Below are positions 17,259 to 25,733 of a stretch of DNA of 64,000 nucleotides, one piece after another. The DNA comes from CAMDPA01 sp965223035 (GTDB taxonomy: Bacteria; Pseudomonadota; Alphaproteobacteria; Rhizobiales; Hyphomicrobiaceae), in the NCBI GenBank assembly GCA_965223035.1, contig OZ244980.1:5704001-5768000 (forward strand), in the 5' to 3' direction. The notes below the pieces were generated by a model. That model did no database searches, had not been told where the DNA came from, and saw only the letters and a list, made by a program, of their open reading frames with translations. The translations under genes were made by a program, and so were the position numbers. The stretch's first letter is position 1. The number at the start of each line of letters is the position of its first letter.

Positions 17259-17939
17259 ATGTCTCTCCAAGTAACTGGAAAAAATATAGCAGTCGGCGAA
17301 AGCTTCCAACACTATGTGGAAGATCGACTCAATGCTGCAATAGAGAAGTATGTTGGTGAGTATCTGGCAGCCCACGTGCGCGCCGTCAAAGAACGTGGGC
17401 GCTTCAAGACCAGCTGTTCCGTTCGGCTGCGGACCGGCCTGCTTTTGGAAAGCTCCGGAGAGGGAACCGACGCCTACGCCAGCGCTGATGCCGCGTTCGC
17501 GCACATGGAGAAACGGCTGCGGCGCTACAAGCGGCGCCTGAAGGGCCACCATCACGGATCCGGCGCCGCCGCGCACGTGCCGCAGACGCTGGTGAATGAC
17601 TTTGTCGTCGACCCGTCCGGTATCGACGATGAGGAGATAACCGCCGAGCCGGTCGAACGAACGGGCAACGCGGCGAACAATCCCCTGGTGGTGGCGGAAA
17701 CGGAGCGGCGCGTGCAGGAATTAGCTGTGAGCGAAGCCGTAATGCAACTGGATTTGACTGACGATCAGTTCTTAGTGTTTCGCAACGCAGCAAACAGCGC
17801 AATCAACGTTGTGTACCGGCGCGAAGACGGGCATATCGGATGGATCGACCCAAGTTCACCGGTGCGCGGAAGCGTCGGGGAAGCCGCGCCACACCGCGAT
17901 TCGGCCGGCATCAGCGAACCCGATGAGGGTACGCGGTAG
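17259..17939 (+). CDS. hpf: Ribosome hibernation promoting factor, long form
   Basis: A 226-residue protein with an N-terminal HPF/YfiA domain (SLQVTGKNIAVGESFQ to about residue 105, ending KRLRRYKRRLKGHH), a disordered linker, and a C-terminal dimerisation domain (AVMQLDLTDDQFLVFRNA, then VYRREDGHIGWIDP). Long HPF joins two 70S ribosomes into 100S dimers in stationary phase. ATG 17259 gives the conserved start; the frame extends upstream to 17187 without conserved sequence. It lies between rpoN and ptsN as in other alphaproteobacteria. Confidence 0.93.
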   Translation: MSLQVTGKNIAVGESFQHYVEDRLNAAIEKYVGEYLAAHVRAVKERGRFKTSCSVRLRTGLLLESSGEGTDAYASADAAFAHMEKRLRRYKRRLKGHHHGSGAAAHVPQTLVNDFVVDPSGIDDEEITAEPVERTGNAANNPLVVAETERRVQELAVSEAVMQLDLTDDQFLVFRNAANSAINVVYRREDGHIGWIDPSSPVRGSVGEAAPHRDSAGISEPDEGTR

Positions 17940-17986
17940 CCGCGCTGAAGCAAGATTGCAAGTGATCCCGATGGGACGATAATTCA

Positions 17987-18451
17987 ATGGATCTTGGTGA
18001 CATACTCGAACCGGAAGGCGTGTTCATCTCGCTCAAGGTGCAAACCAAGAAGCTGGCGCTGCAAAATCTAAGCGCCCGTGCGAGTGAACTCACCCGGTTG
18101 CCGGAGCGCCTCATCTTCGACAGTTTGATGCAGCGGGAGAGCCTTGGATCGACCGGCATGGGGAAGGGAATCGCGATCCCGCATGCCAAGTTGCAAGATT
18201 TGAACAAAATTCATTGCCTGTTTGCACGGTTGGAGCGGCCAATCGACTTTGCATCACTGGACGATGAGCCCGTCGACCTGATTTTTCTGCTGCTGGCCCC
18301 GGAACACGCGAGCGGCGATCACCTGAAAGCGCTGGCGAAGATCTCGCGACTGCTGCGAGAAGCCACCACGCTCGAGGCCGTGCGCATGGCCCATGGCAAG
18401 TCAGCGATCTATGCCATATTGACCGCGCCGATCACGTCCAATGCAGCTTAA
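17987..18451 (+). CDS. ptsN: PTS IIA-like nitrogen regulatory protein PtsN
   Basis: A 154-residue EIIA-Ntr domain of the nitrogen phosphotransferase system. The phosphorylated histidine is H66 in GIAIPHAKL, and LIFLLLAPEHASGDHLKALA is the typical core. It receives phosphate from NPr and regulates potassium transport and other processes rather than sugar uptake. It closes the rpoN-hpf-ptsN block, 47 bp after hpf. The 3' side leads into a type A palindrome. Confidence 0.94.
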   Translation: MDLGDILEPEGVFISLKVQTKKLALQNLSARASELTRLPERLIFDSLMQRESLGSTGMGKGIAIPHAKLQDLNKIHCLFARLERPIDFASLDDEPVDLIFLLLAPEHASGDHLKALAKISRLLREATTLEAVRMAHGKSAIYAILTAPITSNAA

Positions 18452-18985
18452 ATGATGTCCGCCTGAGGCAGATGGGCCGTGCCGATCCGTTCGCCCACTC
18501 GGCCGTCCATACAAGTGTGCCATTGGTGGCCTGGCGGGGCAGCGGGACGGTTGCAGCTGTGATCGCTGAGCGTCTAGATCATCGCGCCTTAAAGTGTAGA
18601 GCAACTTTCTGCCTTTAATCGGGATCGTTCCGATTCCGATTAAAGGCAGAAAGTTGCTCTAGCTGGGTGCGCGCGGGCCCATTACGCCACAATGGGTCGG
18701 GCAATGATCCAGTGGGACCGGCCGGTTTCCACAGGCTTCCGATGGCCCGAAGATGTGTTGACGTATCACCTTAAGCGTGATAAAAATCGCGTTAATCATG
18801 AAAAATAGTATTATTTTCGTGATATTCAGTGGTCGGCTAACACGCGGGAGCATAGGCGCCACGCGCCGCCGCTGGGTGGCGCGGCGACCATGTGAGCGTG
18901 CTCCGGCTCGATGGCGGTTCGAGGGCCGTCGCTGGGCAGCAGTTTGCGTTGTCGGGTGCGACCTCAAGCATGGATGGGGATTATC
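18452..18985. other. Intergenic region with mosaic repeat and type A palindrome
   Basis: Begins with GATGTCCGCCTGAGGCAGAT and GGCCGTGCCG, a type C/D mosaic repeat also detectable near 8165 and 45275, then a perfect type A palindrome at 18574-18662. A short AT-rich stretch near 18770-18840 precedes the DUF2975 gene and may hold its promoter. No gene seen. Confidence 0.65.
18574..18662. repeat. Type A palindrome with truncated type B lead
   Basis: A 26-bp perfect stem starts TAGAGCAACTTTCTGCC (18597) and its mirror ends GGCAGAAAGTTGCTCTA (18661), with a 13-base loop GATCGTTCCGATT that can pair internally. It is preceded by CTAGATCATCGCGCCTTAAA, the left edge of a type B element. Confidence 0.92.
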
Positions 18986-19582
18986 ATGACATCGACATCG
19001 TTGAGCACCGATCTACAATTGAGGCAGGTGCAAGCCCTGGCCAGGCGGCTCAAATGGGTGTTACGCGGCGTGTTCGTGCTGCTGCTGCTCCTGCCGCTGA
19101 TGCCATTCGGCCCGATGGCGATTTCTAGCGACCTCAGCGGGGCCATCGACCTAAGCCTCATGCGGTCCGACCAAGCACAGCAGGAGATTCCCCTCACTGT
19201 GGCTTGGCCGACGGCGCTCGGCAGCATCGTGCAGCTGTTGATGATGCTCGCGCTGTTCTGGATGATCGATCGGCTGTTCACGGCATTTGAGCGCAGCGAG
19301 ACGCTCGGCGCCGGCAAGGCGCGGTGGCTGGGCTGGATCGGCTGGACGACGGTGCTGCTTGGCGTGACGGGGTTTGTGGCCAGCAGTCTGCAGAGCTTCG
19401 TGTTGGCGGTCATGCCGGGTCACGGCTTGGATGCTGGAGCCACATCGCTTGAACCCGGTGCGGCGACCCTATGGTTCCATTTTGACGCCACAGTGGTGAT
19501 GGCCGGCGTGGTCATTGTCGCCTTCGCGCTGATCATGAAGCGGGCCGAGCTGATCGCGGAAGACTCCAAGCTGACGATTTGA
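18986..19582 (+). CDS. DUF2975-family membrane protein
   Basis: A 198-residue protein with four hydrophobic segments: LRGVFVLLLLLPLMPFG, SIVQLLMMLALFWMIDRLF, WLGWIGWTTVLLGVTGFVAS and VVMAGVVIVAFALIMKRAEL. The ERSETLGAGKARWLGWIG and AELIAEDSKLTI segments match DUF2975 proteins, almost always encoded just upstream of a small XRE-type regulator, as here 12 bp downstream. ATG 18986, with GGGGA before it, is preferred to upstream ATG 18974. The role of these pairs is unknown. Confidence 0.75.
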   Translation: MTSTSLSTDLQLRQVQALARRLKWVLRGVFVLLLLLPLMPFGPMAISSDLSGAIDLSLMRSDQAQQEIPLTVAWPTALGSIVQLLMMLALFWMIDRLFTAFERSETLGAGKARWLGWIGWTTVLLGVTGFVASSLQSFVLAVMPGHGLDAGATSLEPGAATLWFHFDATVVMAGVVIVAFALIMKRAELIAEDSKLTI

Positions 19583-19594
19583 AGAACCGGGCGG

Positions 19595-19840
19595 ATGATT
19601 ATCGTGAATTTGGATGTCGAGCTGGCGCGGCGCAAAATGCAACTCAACGAACTCTCCGAGCGGACTGGCATTTCCGTTCAGAACCTATCGGTGCTGAAGA
19701 CGGGAAAAGCGCGCGCCATTCGCTTCACGACACTGGAGGCGATCTGCCTGGCTTTGAGCTGCCAGCCTGGCGACCTGCTCGAGTTCCGCCAGGACATCCA
19801 GCGGTCGCCTGCTCCAGGGCGCGAAGTGGACGTCGAATGA
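19595..19840 (+). CDS. Small XRE-family transcriptional regulator (YozG-like)
   Basis: An 81-residue helix-turn-helix protein: VELARRKMQLNELSERTGIS is helices 1-2, VQNLSVLKTGKARAIRFTTL the recognition part, and ICLALSCQPGDLLEF the closing helices. This is the Cro/C1 subfamily paired with DUF2975 membrane proteins. Translated with the preceding gene, it probably regulates this two-gene unit; a membrane-linked sensing pair is an inference. Confidence 0.85.
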   Translation: MIIVNLDVELARRKMQLNELSERTGISVQNLSVLKTGKARAIRFTTLEAICLALSCQPGDLLEFRQDIQRSPAPGREVDVE

Positions 19841-19988
19841 GCCATTCAATGGTGCGCGCGGCAGAGGATCACGGCCGTGGTTGAAGCCGCGGTGGCCGTC
19901 CCGTCCAAGGCAAGCGGATGATGGCGCTGCACGATGGCGGCCCACGCCCTCATCGGCCACCCAATGGCACGATTTGTTGCTGGCTGGG

Positions 19989-20106
19989 CGGGCGAGCGGG
20001 ATGGTTCCTGCCGGGGCGCATTAGATCATCGCGCCTTAAAGTGTAGAGCAACTTTCTGCCTTTAATCGGGATCGTTCCGATTCCGATTAAAGGCAGGTTG
20101 CTCTAG
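19989..20106. repeat. Type C fragment followed by type A palindrome
   Basis: 19989-20020 carries GGGCGAGCGGGATGGTTCC, a type C fragment in reverse orientation. 20022-20106 begins TAGATCATCGCGCCTTAAAG and continues into a type A hairpin. Its left arm has AACTTTCTGCC but its right arm has GGCAGGTTG, so one base of the outer stem bulges. The right edge CTCTAG contains the stop codon of the DUF1036 gene. Confidence 0.88.
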
Positions 20107-20576
20107 CGTGGCTTGGCATCGTCTGGCGGGTCCGACAGCCGGATGGTCCAGTCCTGCTCAGTTCCGGTGTCGACCTCGAAAAATCCGGTCCTGCGATGGC
20201 CGCGTTTGGCGCAGTCCTTGGTGCCGGGAATCCAGAACGACTTCTCCGACGTGCACATCATGTTGTTGCCGGTCCACCGACCACCGCGGTCGTAATCAAT
20301 GGCGAAGACGTAGATGTAGCGGCTCGGAACGCTACCCTTGAGGAGGGTCTCGCAGGAGCCGGCCGGTATGTTCCACCACCCTTCCGTCGCCCAACCCTTG
20401 CTGCCTTGGTAACCGATCGAGACACCGATTCGGCTTGGCGTCGTGTTGCACAGCTGCAGATCGGCCACCGCCCGGTTGGCCAAGACCACAGCCGACGCCA
20501 ACGTCAGGGCGGCCATCGCCGCCACCTTCCCCCACGCCACCTTCCCCCATGTGCAGCAGCCCATTTTCAGCAGCAA
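20103..20576 (-). CDS. DUF1036-family secreted protein
   Basis: A 157-residue protein with a signal-like N-terminus (hydrophobic AAMAALTLASAVVLANRAVA) and then the DUF1036 core: DLQLCNTTPSRIGVSIGYQG, TEGWWNIPAGSCETLL, YIYVFAIDYDRGG and TGFFEVDTGTEQDW. Conserved cysteines suggest disulfide bonds in the periplasm. Near the N-terminus WGKVA is duplicated by a 15-bp repeat. The TAG stop is provided by the edge of the adjacent palindrome. Family function unknown. Confidence 0.85.
   Translation of the reverse strand: MLLKMGCCTWGKVAWGKVAAMAALTLASAVVLANRAVADLQLCNTTPSRIGVSIGYQGSKGWATEGWWNIPAGSCETLLKGSVPSRYIYVFAIDYDRGGRWTGNNMMCTSEKSFWIPGTKDCAKRGHRRTGFFEVDTGTEQDWTIRLSDPPDDAKPR
20521..20550. repeat. 15-bp tandem duplication in a signal sequence
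   Basis: Two copies of GCCACCTTCCCCCAC/T. Read on the minus strand they duplicate WGKVA at the start of the DUF1036 protein. Confidence 0.85.
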
Positions 20577-20609
20577 TCGCGTCTTAGCCCCCGATCTGCT
20601 CCGTCACCA

Positions 20610-21917
20610 TCACGCCCCGCCGGTCACCAGAATGGCGCGGAAATCGTTCACGTTGGTTCCGGTTGCCCCACACCGCAATAAATCACCGAGCGCCGTAAAG
20701 AAACCCGTGGCATTGTTGGTATTGAGGAAATCCAGCGAATCGATGGAACGAGCGGCAGCCCGCCGCAAGGTGCTTGGTGTGATGACGGCGCCAGCGGGAT
20801 CGTGCGCGCTGCCACCGCCGCCGTCTATGCCGTCGGTATCCCCAGCAAGCGCATAAATGCCGGGAGCACCAGCCAGTGCGATCGCCAAGGCCAGCGCGTA
20901 CTCTTGGTTGGGCCCACCGGCGCCATCACCACGCACCGTCACCGTCAACTCGCCACCGGATATAATCGCGATCGGCCGCCCGCTGCGTCGAGCATTGAGG
21001 GCCAATGCGGCATGCGCTTTGGCCACCTCACGCGCTTCGCCCTCAATGGCATCGCCCAGGATCTGGGTGTCGAAGCCGGCGGCCGCGGCAACGGTGGCAG
21101 CCGCCTCAAGAGCCACGCGGGGTGTGGCGATCAAGCGATACCGCGCTGCGGCAAACTGCGGATCATCAGGCTTGGGCGTTTCATTGCCGGGCGTGGCAAG
21201 CGCACGCGTGATCGCCTTGGGCGCGCTGACCACGTACCGGGCGAGCGAAGCGCGGGCCTGCTCAAGGGTGCTGGGATCGGGCACGGTCGGCCCCGAGCCG
21301 ATGGTCGCCGGGTCATCGCCCGGCACATCGGAGATGGCGAGCGTCAACACCGACGCCGGCGCGGCAGCAATGGCCAGTCGACCGCCTTGGATCAATGACA
21401 GATGTTTTCGAACGCAATTGATGGCGTCAATCGGCGCGCCGGCTGCCAACAGTTGCCCGGTTAAAGTTTGCATGTCTTGCAGACTGACGCCGTTGACCGG
21501 CGCCGACCACAGGGCGGAAGCGCCGCCAGACAACAGGCACAAGAGCTGGTCCTTCACCGTCGCCGAGCGGGCCAGCGCTAACGCGCGTTGCGCCGCTTTA
21601 ACGCTGTTGGCGTCGGGCACCGGATGGCCCGCCTCGCCGATATCGATCCCGTTTGACTGGGCGACAGCGGCGGCGCCGTAGCGTGTCACGACCGCGCCCG
21701 AGATCGAAGGCGCTTGCGCCACCCGTTGGTAGTGTCTGGCGGCCACCTCCGCCATCGCCGCCGCCGCTTTGCCGGCACCGACACAAATGAGCCGCCCGTC
21801 CGCAGGCGGTTCCGGCAAGTGGCGCGGAAGGCAGGCTCGTGGATGAGCTGCCGCAACGGCGGCTTCAAACATCCGGCTTAACAGCGTTCTGACTTGAGCG
21901 GCTGGCAGCTCTGTCAC
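20610..21917 (-). CDS. Glycerate kinase (GckA/TtuD, MOFRL family)
   Basis: A 435-residue glycerate 2-kinase that phosphorylates D-glycerate with ATP, feeding serine-cycle or tartronate products into glycolysis. It shows LICVGAGKAAAAMAEVA, HPVPDANSVKAA, LLSGGASALWSAPVNGVSL, ISDVPGDDPATIGSGPTVPD, and the C-terminal MOFRL signature GGPNQEYALALA with GDTDGIDGGG. The frame runs upstream to 22163, but GTG 21917 has AGGGA upstream and gives the family's usual length and N-terminus. Single gene, divergent from the 804-residue protein. Confidence 0.9.
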   Translation of the reverse strand: MTELPAAQVRTLLSRMFEAAVAAAHPRACLPRHLPEPPADGRLICVGAGKAAAAMAEVAARHYQRVAQAPSISGAVVTRYGAAAVAQSNGIDIGEAGHPVPDANSVKAAQRALALARSATVKDQLLCLLSGGASALWSAPVNGVSLQDMQTLTGQLLAAGAPIDAINCVRKHLSLIQGGRLAIAAAPASVLTLAISDVPGDDPATIGSGPTVPDPSTLEQARASLARYVVSAPKAITRALATPGNETPKPDDPQFAAARYRLIATPRVALEAAATVAAAAGFDTQILGDAIEGEAREVAKAHAALALNARRSGRPIAIISGGELTVTVRGDGAGGPNQEYALALAIALAGAPGIYALAGDTDGIDGGGGSAHDPAGAVITPSTLRRAAARSIDSLDFLNTNNATGFFTALGDLLRCGATGTNVNDFRAILVTGGA

Positions 21918-22234
21918 GTCGTCTTCCCTCACACAGGGATTTGGGTCCGCAAATTCCGCGCCAACTGGTTGTCCCAATTCGTCCGCAATGCTGAGCAACG
22001 ATATCAACCGGCCATGCCGAGTATGCGCCGGGCATTGTGTTCGGCAAGCCTGTTGTGGCCGCTGCGCATCCAGCCGGCGGGCGATACGCGAGACTGGCGT
22101 ATTGCACGCGTGATGACGGCAGTTTATCAACAGGCCCGAACCGGAAGCGTGATTGATCCCCACAGTTCAAAAGGCCCGGCGGCTGGGCCTTTCGACCAGA
22201 CAAGTAAGACCAACCGAGTAAAGCGTGGTCGTAG
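21918..22234. other. Divergent intergenic region with a terminator-like hairpin
   Basis: Should hold promoters for the glycerate kinase (left) and the disordered membrane protein (right). A GC-rich hairpin flanked by A and T runs lies at 22170-22192. No tRNA or convincing small gene was found. Confidence 0.6.
22170..22192 (+). terminator. Terminator-like hairpin in a divergent region
   Basis: AAAGGCCC and GGGCCTTT form an 8-bp perfect stem around a GGCGGCT loop. The T run is short. No gene is known to end here, so it may attenuate the downstream gene (starting 43 bp on) or end an unannotated short transcript. Confidence 0.45.
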
Positions 22235-24649
22235 ATGTCAAACGAGTCGGACGACAGTAAGCAGACCAGCGAGCTTGAGGTGATTCGCGAGCTGCTTGGC
22301 AAGCTGGAAGCGGTCGCCGCCAAGGAGGACACTGACGCCGCAGCGACCGTCTCGCCGACGGATGCGACGTCTCGGTCCGGGCCATCCGTCGCCCCGCGCG
22401 GCCTGCCATCGGAGGATGCTTCGTCCGCGCCCGTTAGCGAGTCGAGGGCGAACGACAGTGGCGATAGGATCGGCGACACCAACCCAGCCGAGCCCAGATT
22501 GGATCTGGCTACATTAAAGCGCTCCAACGCGATCGCCCCGCTCTCCCCAAACGCCAATCAGTTGACCGTTACAACACCGGTCGCCGATGCGACCGCTGGC
22601 GTGACGAGCAAGCGCAGCCAGTCGGCGGTGGCGGCGACCTCGTTTGTCCTCGGGGCGGCGGCCGCCATCGGTTTGGTTTACATGATCCAACCCGACCGGC
22701 AGGGTTGGCTGTTGCCGTTTGCTCAAGCGCCCGCGCAGGTCGGCAGCACCCGCGCGCAACCTGCCGGCGAGGTCGCTTCGGTGGCGCCGTCGGATGCGAT
22801 GGCCGGAGGTACGCTCCAGGCACGGCAGCGAGCATCCTCGGTCTTGAGCGCAGCCTCCCCGGCAGAACGTGAATTCGAACAGAAGTTGGCGTCCGGACCC
22901 GCCGCAGTCTCAATCGCCCGCGAGCAGTCCGCAACACCGCGACGCACTGCCTCGTCCGATCCGCAACACCCGGCGGGCTCGGCGCCGGGCCCGGCCGCCG
23001 TGATCGCCGAGGGGCTTGCCGAGGGGCTTTCATCGGACGCCGTCAGCGATCCCGTAGTAGGAGCGGCCAAGCCGTCCGGATCCGAGCATTCCGACGACAC
23101 CAGCGCAGCCGCCATATCCGTCGAGCGCGAGCCATCTGCAGTGTCGTGGCCGCCACCCTCCCCTAAACCGCAAGCGGAGATCGGTCATGCGCGCGCTGAG
23201 ACCAGCATTCCGCCAGGTGAGATCAGCGTAGACACCGGCGATCAGCCCTCACATCGCGTCCAATCCGACGCATCCCCGCCGTCGGCGACCGATGCAACCC
23301 CCGAAGCGGCGACCTGGCAAATCGTTGATCCCCCTGCACCAGCGGCTGATGATCCGGCCGAAACTGCGGACACCCAGACCGTTTCGCCCGAGCCACCGTC
23401 CCGCAACGTCTTGAGCCCACCGCAGCAGGACACTGCTGGCTCAACGGCAAAGGACGAGCCGCGGAATGCGCTCGCGGAAGCGACGGGCGATGCCAACGTG
23501 GCCACGGGCAGCATCGAGATGGCCCGCGTCCCAACCAGGCAGCCAGAGCGCCGGCCCGGACCATCTGACACGCAACTCCAAGGGCCGTCCATTGCCGCGG
23601 CTGGCCCGCCGGAAGCGCGGCTGCAGGTGAGCGCCGCCGAGCAAACTGAGCTGACGGACGAGCGGAACGAGGCTGCGCCGCCCAAGGCCGATCCCGCAAC
23701 CACCGGCCTGAGCTCGGAGGTAGGCGAATCGTTGCCATCCGCAGACGGGTCGACCCGCCGAGATGGCTCCGCTTTGGCGCCGGACGAGGATCCCGCTGGG
23801 CGATCCGCGGCGCCCGCCGCGCTGACGACACCCGAGCCGCCGGCGCAACGCGCGTCACCAACCGTTACCGGGACGGCGAAAGCGCCGGCAAGCCCGGTCG
23901 AGGTTGCCAACGCCCCACCATCGACAGACGCGACGACATCGGACGCCGGTGCTCGCAAGGGCGCGGCTGATGCGGACGACGCCGGCGTCGACGTTGCTGT
24001 GGCAAATGCAGCGCCGCCACCGCCGCCATTGCCATCCGCCGCGGCAACGAATCCCAATGATGGGACGGCAGACGCCCACACTGGCGGCGGTTCCCACGAC
24101 CTAGCGGCCCTGCAGCCGGCGCAGCCGAAACCATCGCCTGGCAACGATGCCGAAGCCAGCAGGCAGGACGCCATTGGCCCATCGACAATCGGCCCATCGA
24201 CAATCGGCCCATCGACAATCGGCCCATCGACACAGGGGCCGTCGCCACCGGCCGGGCCAAAAGCATCGCGTCTACGCCTTGACGTCCCGCCGCGCGTGTT
24301 GATCGGTGCCTACACCGGTAGCAACTTTCCGTTACGGTTGGAGCCGCTGCCGACAGTGGACGAGAAGCTGCTGATTGTCATTCGAGGGGTTCCGGATTGG
24401 CTGGAGCTGTCCAAAGGACGCATTCTCGGCGGCGGAATCTGGCTGCTGCCGGCTCATATGGCCGAAGGCGTGATGATCGGGTCGCCGAAACAGCAAACAG
24501 GCTCGGCCGATTTGTTGATCGAGCTGGCGAGGGCGGACGGTCATCTGCTGGCGAAGGCCGCAACCACGGTCGAGGTCGACCTGTCCAGCATCGTCGTGCC
24601 GCCGCGCCCCAGACCGATCGACTTCGGCCAATGGACGAACCCCCAATGA
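22235..24649 (+). CDS. Large disordered single-pass membrane protein, conserved C-terminus
   Basis: An 804-residue protein I do not recognise. It has a short acidic helix (ELEVIRELLGKLEAVAA), a Ser/Thr/Asp-rich stretch, one membrane segment (about residues 133-153, ATSFVLGAAAAIGLVYMI), then over 500 residues of Ala/Pro/Ser/Thr/Glu low complexity that must be largely disordered. The last 125 residues are ordered-looking, with RLRLDVPPRVLIGAYTGSNF, IVIRGVPDWLELSKGR and LLPAHMAEGVMIGSP, reminiscent of paired Ig-like folds. A (GPSTI)n run and an AEGL duplication come from tandem repeats. The C-terminus is predicted to be periplasmic. Confidence 0.7.
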   Translation: MSNESDDSKQTSELEVIRELLGKLEAVAAKEDTDAAATVSPTDATSRSGPSVAPRGLPSEDASSAPVSESRANDSGDRIGDTNPAEPRLDLATLKRSNAIAPLSPNANQLTVTTPVADATAGVTSKRSQSAVAATSFVLGAAAAIGLVYMIQPDRQGWLLPFAQAPAQVGSTRAQPAGEVASVAPSDAMAGGTLQARQRASSVLSAASPAEREFEQKLASGPAAVSIAREQSATPRRTASSDPQHPAGSAPGPAAVIAEGLAEGLSSDAVSDPVVGAAKPSGSEHSDDTSAAAISVEREPSAVSWPPPSPKPQAEIGHARAETSIPPGEISVDTGDQPSHRVQSDASPPSATDATPEAATWQIVDPPAPAADDPAETADTQTVSPEPPSRNVLSPPQQDTAGSTAKDEPRNALAEATGDANVATGSIEMARVPTRQPERRPGPSDTQLQGPSIAAAGPPEARLQVSAAEQTELTDERNEAAPPKADPATTGLSSEVGESLPSADGSTRRDGSALAPDEDPAGRSAAPAALTTPEPPAQRASPTVTGTAKAPASPVEVANAPPSTDATTSDAGARKGAADADDAGVDVAVANAAPPPPPLPSAAATNPNDGTADAHTGGGSHDLAALQPAQPKPSPGNDAEASRQDAIGPSTIGPSTIGPSTIGPSTQGPSPPAGPKASRLRLDVPPRVLIGAYTGSNFPLRLEPLPTVDEKLLIVIRGVPDWLELSKGRILGGGIWLLPAHMAEGVMIGSPKQQTGSADLLIELARADGHLLAKAATTVEVDLSSIVVPPRPRPIDFGQWTNPQ
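24176..24235. repeat. Four tandem 15-bp units in the disordered protein gene
   Basis: Unit GGCCCATCGACAATC in four copies, the last ending ACAG. It encodes repeated GPSTI in frame in the linker before the C-terminal domain. A separate 12-bp pair (23006-23029, GCCGAGGGGCTT twice) lies earlier in the same gene. Confidence 0.93.
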
Positions 24650-24690
24650 TCGTTGGCTGACACCGCGAAGCGCCTGAGATCGACGACCTG

Positions 24691-24720
24691 GAGCGTTTCA
24701 GTGTTAGCTGGAACCATCGC
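24691..24720. repeat. Type C element
   Basis: GAGCGTTTCAGTGTTAGCTG followed by GAACCATCGCG matches the type C repeat of 40113-40157. It lies in the 247-bp gap between the disordered-protein gene and the IS. Elsewhere in that gap a frame reading LNLKGWFRTPDGNSAPNPAA could be a gene fragment but I cannot identify it. Confidence 0.7.
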
Positions 24721-24910
24721 GCGCCGCCGGCGGCCATTGGCCATTGCCGCGAGCCGGGATCATCGCCGGTGCTGGCCTGGCCGGCGGCGAACGGGGTCTG
24801 AATCTCAAGGGCTGGTTTCGCACCCCGGACGGCAACTCGGCGCCCAATCCGGCCGCCGCACGGCTGCGTCAGATGGCGGGAACGCAATGTCGACTAGGGC
24901 CTGTTGTGAT

Positions 24911-25662
24911 TCAGCGCGAGTGTATCACAGTTGCTGCCGCATAGATCATTGCACGGTAGCTGCTGTCAGTCTTCTCGCTGCGTGTGGCGATACGCTTGAA
25001 CTCCTTGAGTTTGCAGAAGAAGTTCTCGATGAGGTGGCGCCATTTGTAGATCTCCTCGTCGATTTGGAGACGCCGTTTTCGTTTTGGTCTTTGCGAGATG
25101 ACGATGCCGGCACCCCGCGCGTTCAGTTCATCAATGATCCAGTTGCAATCGTAGGCCTTGTCAGCGATCAGCGCTGCGAACTCGACCTTCTCGATCAGCG
25201 GTGCGACGCCGACCGTATCGTAGCGATTTCCGGGCAGCAGAACGAAGCGCACGAGACTGCCGAGGGCGTCGGTCAGTGCGACAATCTTCGTTGTCCACCC
25301 GCCCTTCGACTTGCCGATGGCCTGACTTTGAGTCCCCCTTTTGCGCCGTGTCCGTGGCGATGGACATGGACGATGGTGGCATCGATCATCGCGTACTCCA
25401 TGTCCGGATCATCGGATAGAGCGTTGAAAATTTTCGCAAAAACATCACGCGCAGCCCAATAACGAAAGCGCTGAAACACCGTATTCCAATTGCCGAATTC
25501 CGATGGCAGGTCGCGCCATGGACTGCCCGTGCGAACGATCCACAGAACGGCTTCGATGAACACCCGACCATCACCACCGGTGCGACCGGCATCGGTCTTC
25601 TTGCCCAGACAAAGCGGCTCAATCTTTTCCCACTGACGATCTGTCAAACAGTAACGAATCAT
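24911..25662 (-). CDS. IS5-family transposase, two frames joined by -1 frameshift
   Basis: DDE transposase. Frame A (from ATG 25662) carries RYCLTDRQWEKIEPLCLG, SPWRDLPSEFGNWNTVFQRF and MIDATIVHVHRHG with the first catalytic D. Frame B, ending at 24911, carries RFVLLPGNRYDTVGVAPL, LIADKAYDCNWI with the second D, and YKWRHLIENFFCKLKEF with the E. A -1 slip at A4G5 (25334-25342) restores the canonical AKGGTQSQAIGKSKGGW. The split is therefore the group's normal organisation rather than decay, and the enzyme looks functional. Confidence 0.9.
25334..25342 (-). promoter_or_regulatory. Putative programmed -1 frameshift site in transposase
   Basis: On the coding strand the site reads AAAAGGGGG. Without slippage frame A ends shortly after at RRLSH; a -1 shift gives TQSQAIGKSK and continues into frame B. 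Slippery A/G runs at this place are expected for IS5-family two-frame transposases. Confidence 0.75.
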
Positions 25663-25733
25663 TTGCAGCCCCCTGTTTTGGGAGCTTGAATCACAAACCA
25701 GGTCCAAAGTGAATCCTGATTCCCAACAGGCCC

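Larger units (their letters stand above)
24897..25733 (-). mobile_element. Complete IS5-family (IS427-like) insertion sequence
   Basis: An 837-bp element bounded by inverted ends GGGCCTGTTGTGATTCA (left) and, reverse-complemented, GGGCCTGTTGGGAATCA (right). One transposase is encoded in two overlapping frames. Both ends abut TA (CTA before, TAG after), consistent with a TA or CTA/TAG target duplication typical of the group. Removing it rejoins CTAG with ATCATCGCTC, the left edge of the palindrome that follows, so the IS landed in that palindrome's CTAG border. Confidence 0.9.

Noticed and set aside
21985..22150. Possible AraC-type regulator fragment (frame with TRDWRIARVMTAVYQ)
   Set aside because: Resemblance is limited to one short segment and no helix-turn-helix follows.
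23242..24174. 310-codon minus-strand frame opposite the disordered protein
   Set aside because: Its low-complexity Ser/Ala/Gly sequence mirrors the plus-strand repeats; the plus frame has the membrane helix, ordered C-terminus and is much longer.
24744..24896. Gene fragment interrupted by the IS (LNLKGWFRTPDGNSAPNPAA)
   Set aside because: Removing the IS does not restore a longer frame, and the peptide matches no family I know.
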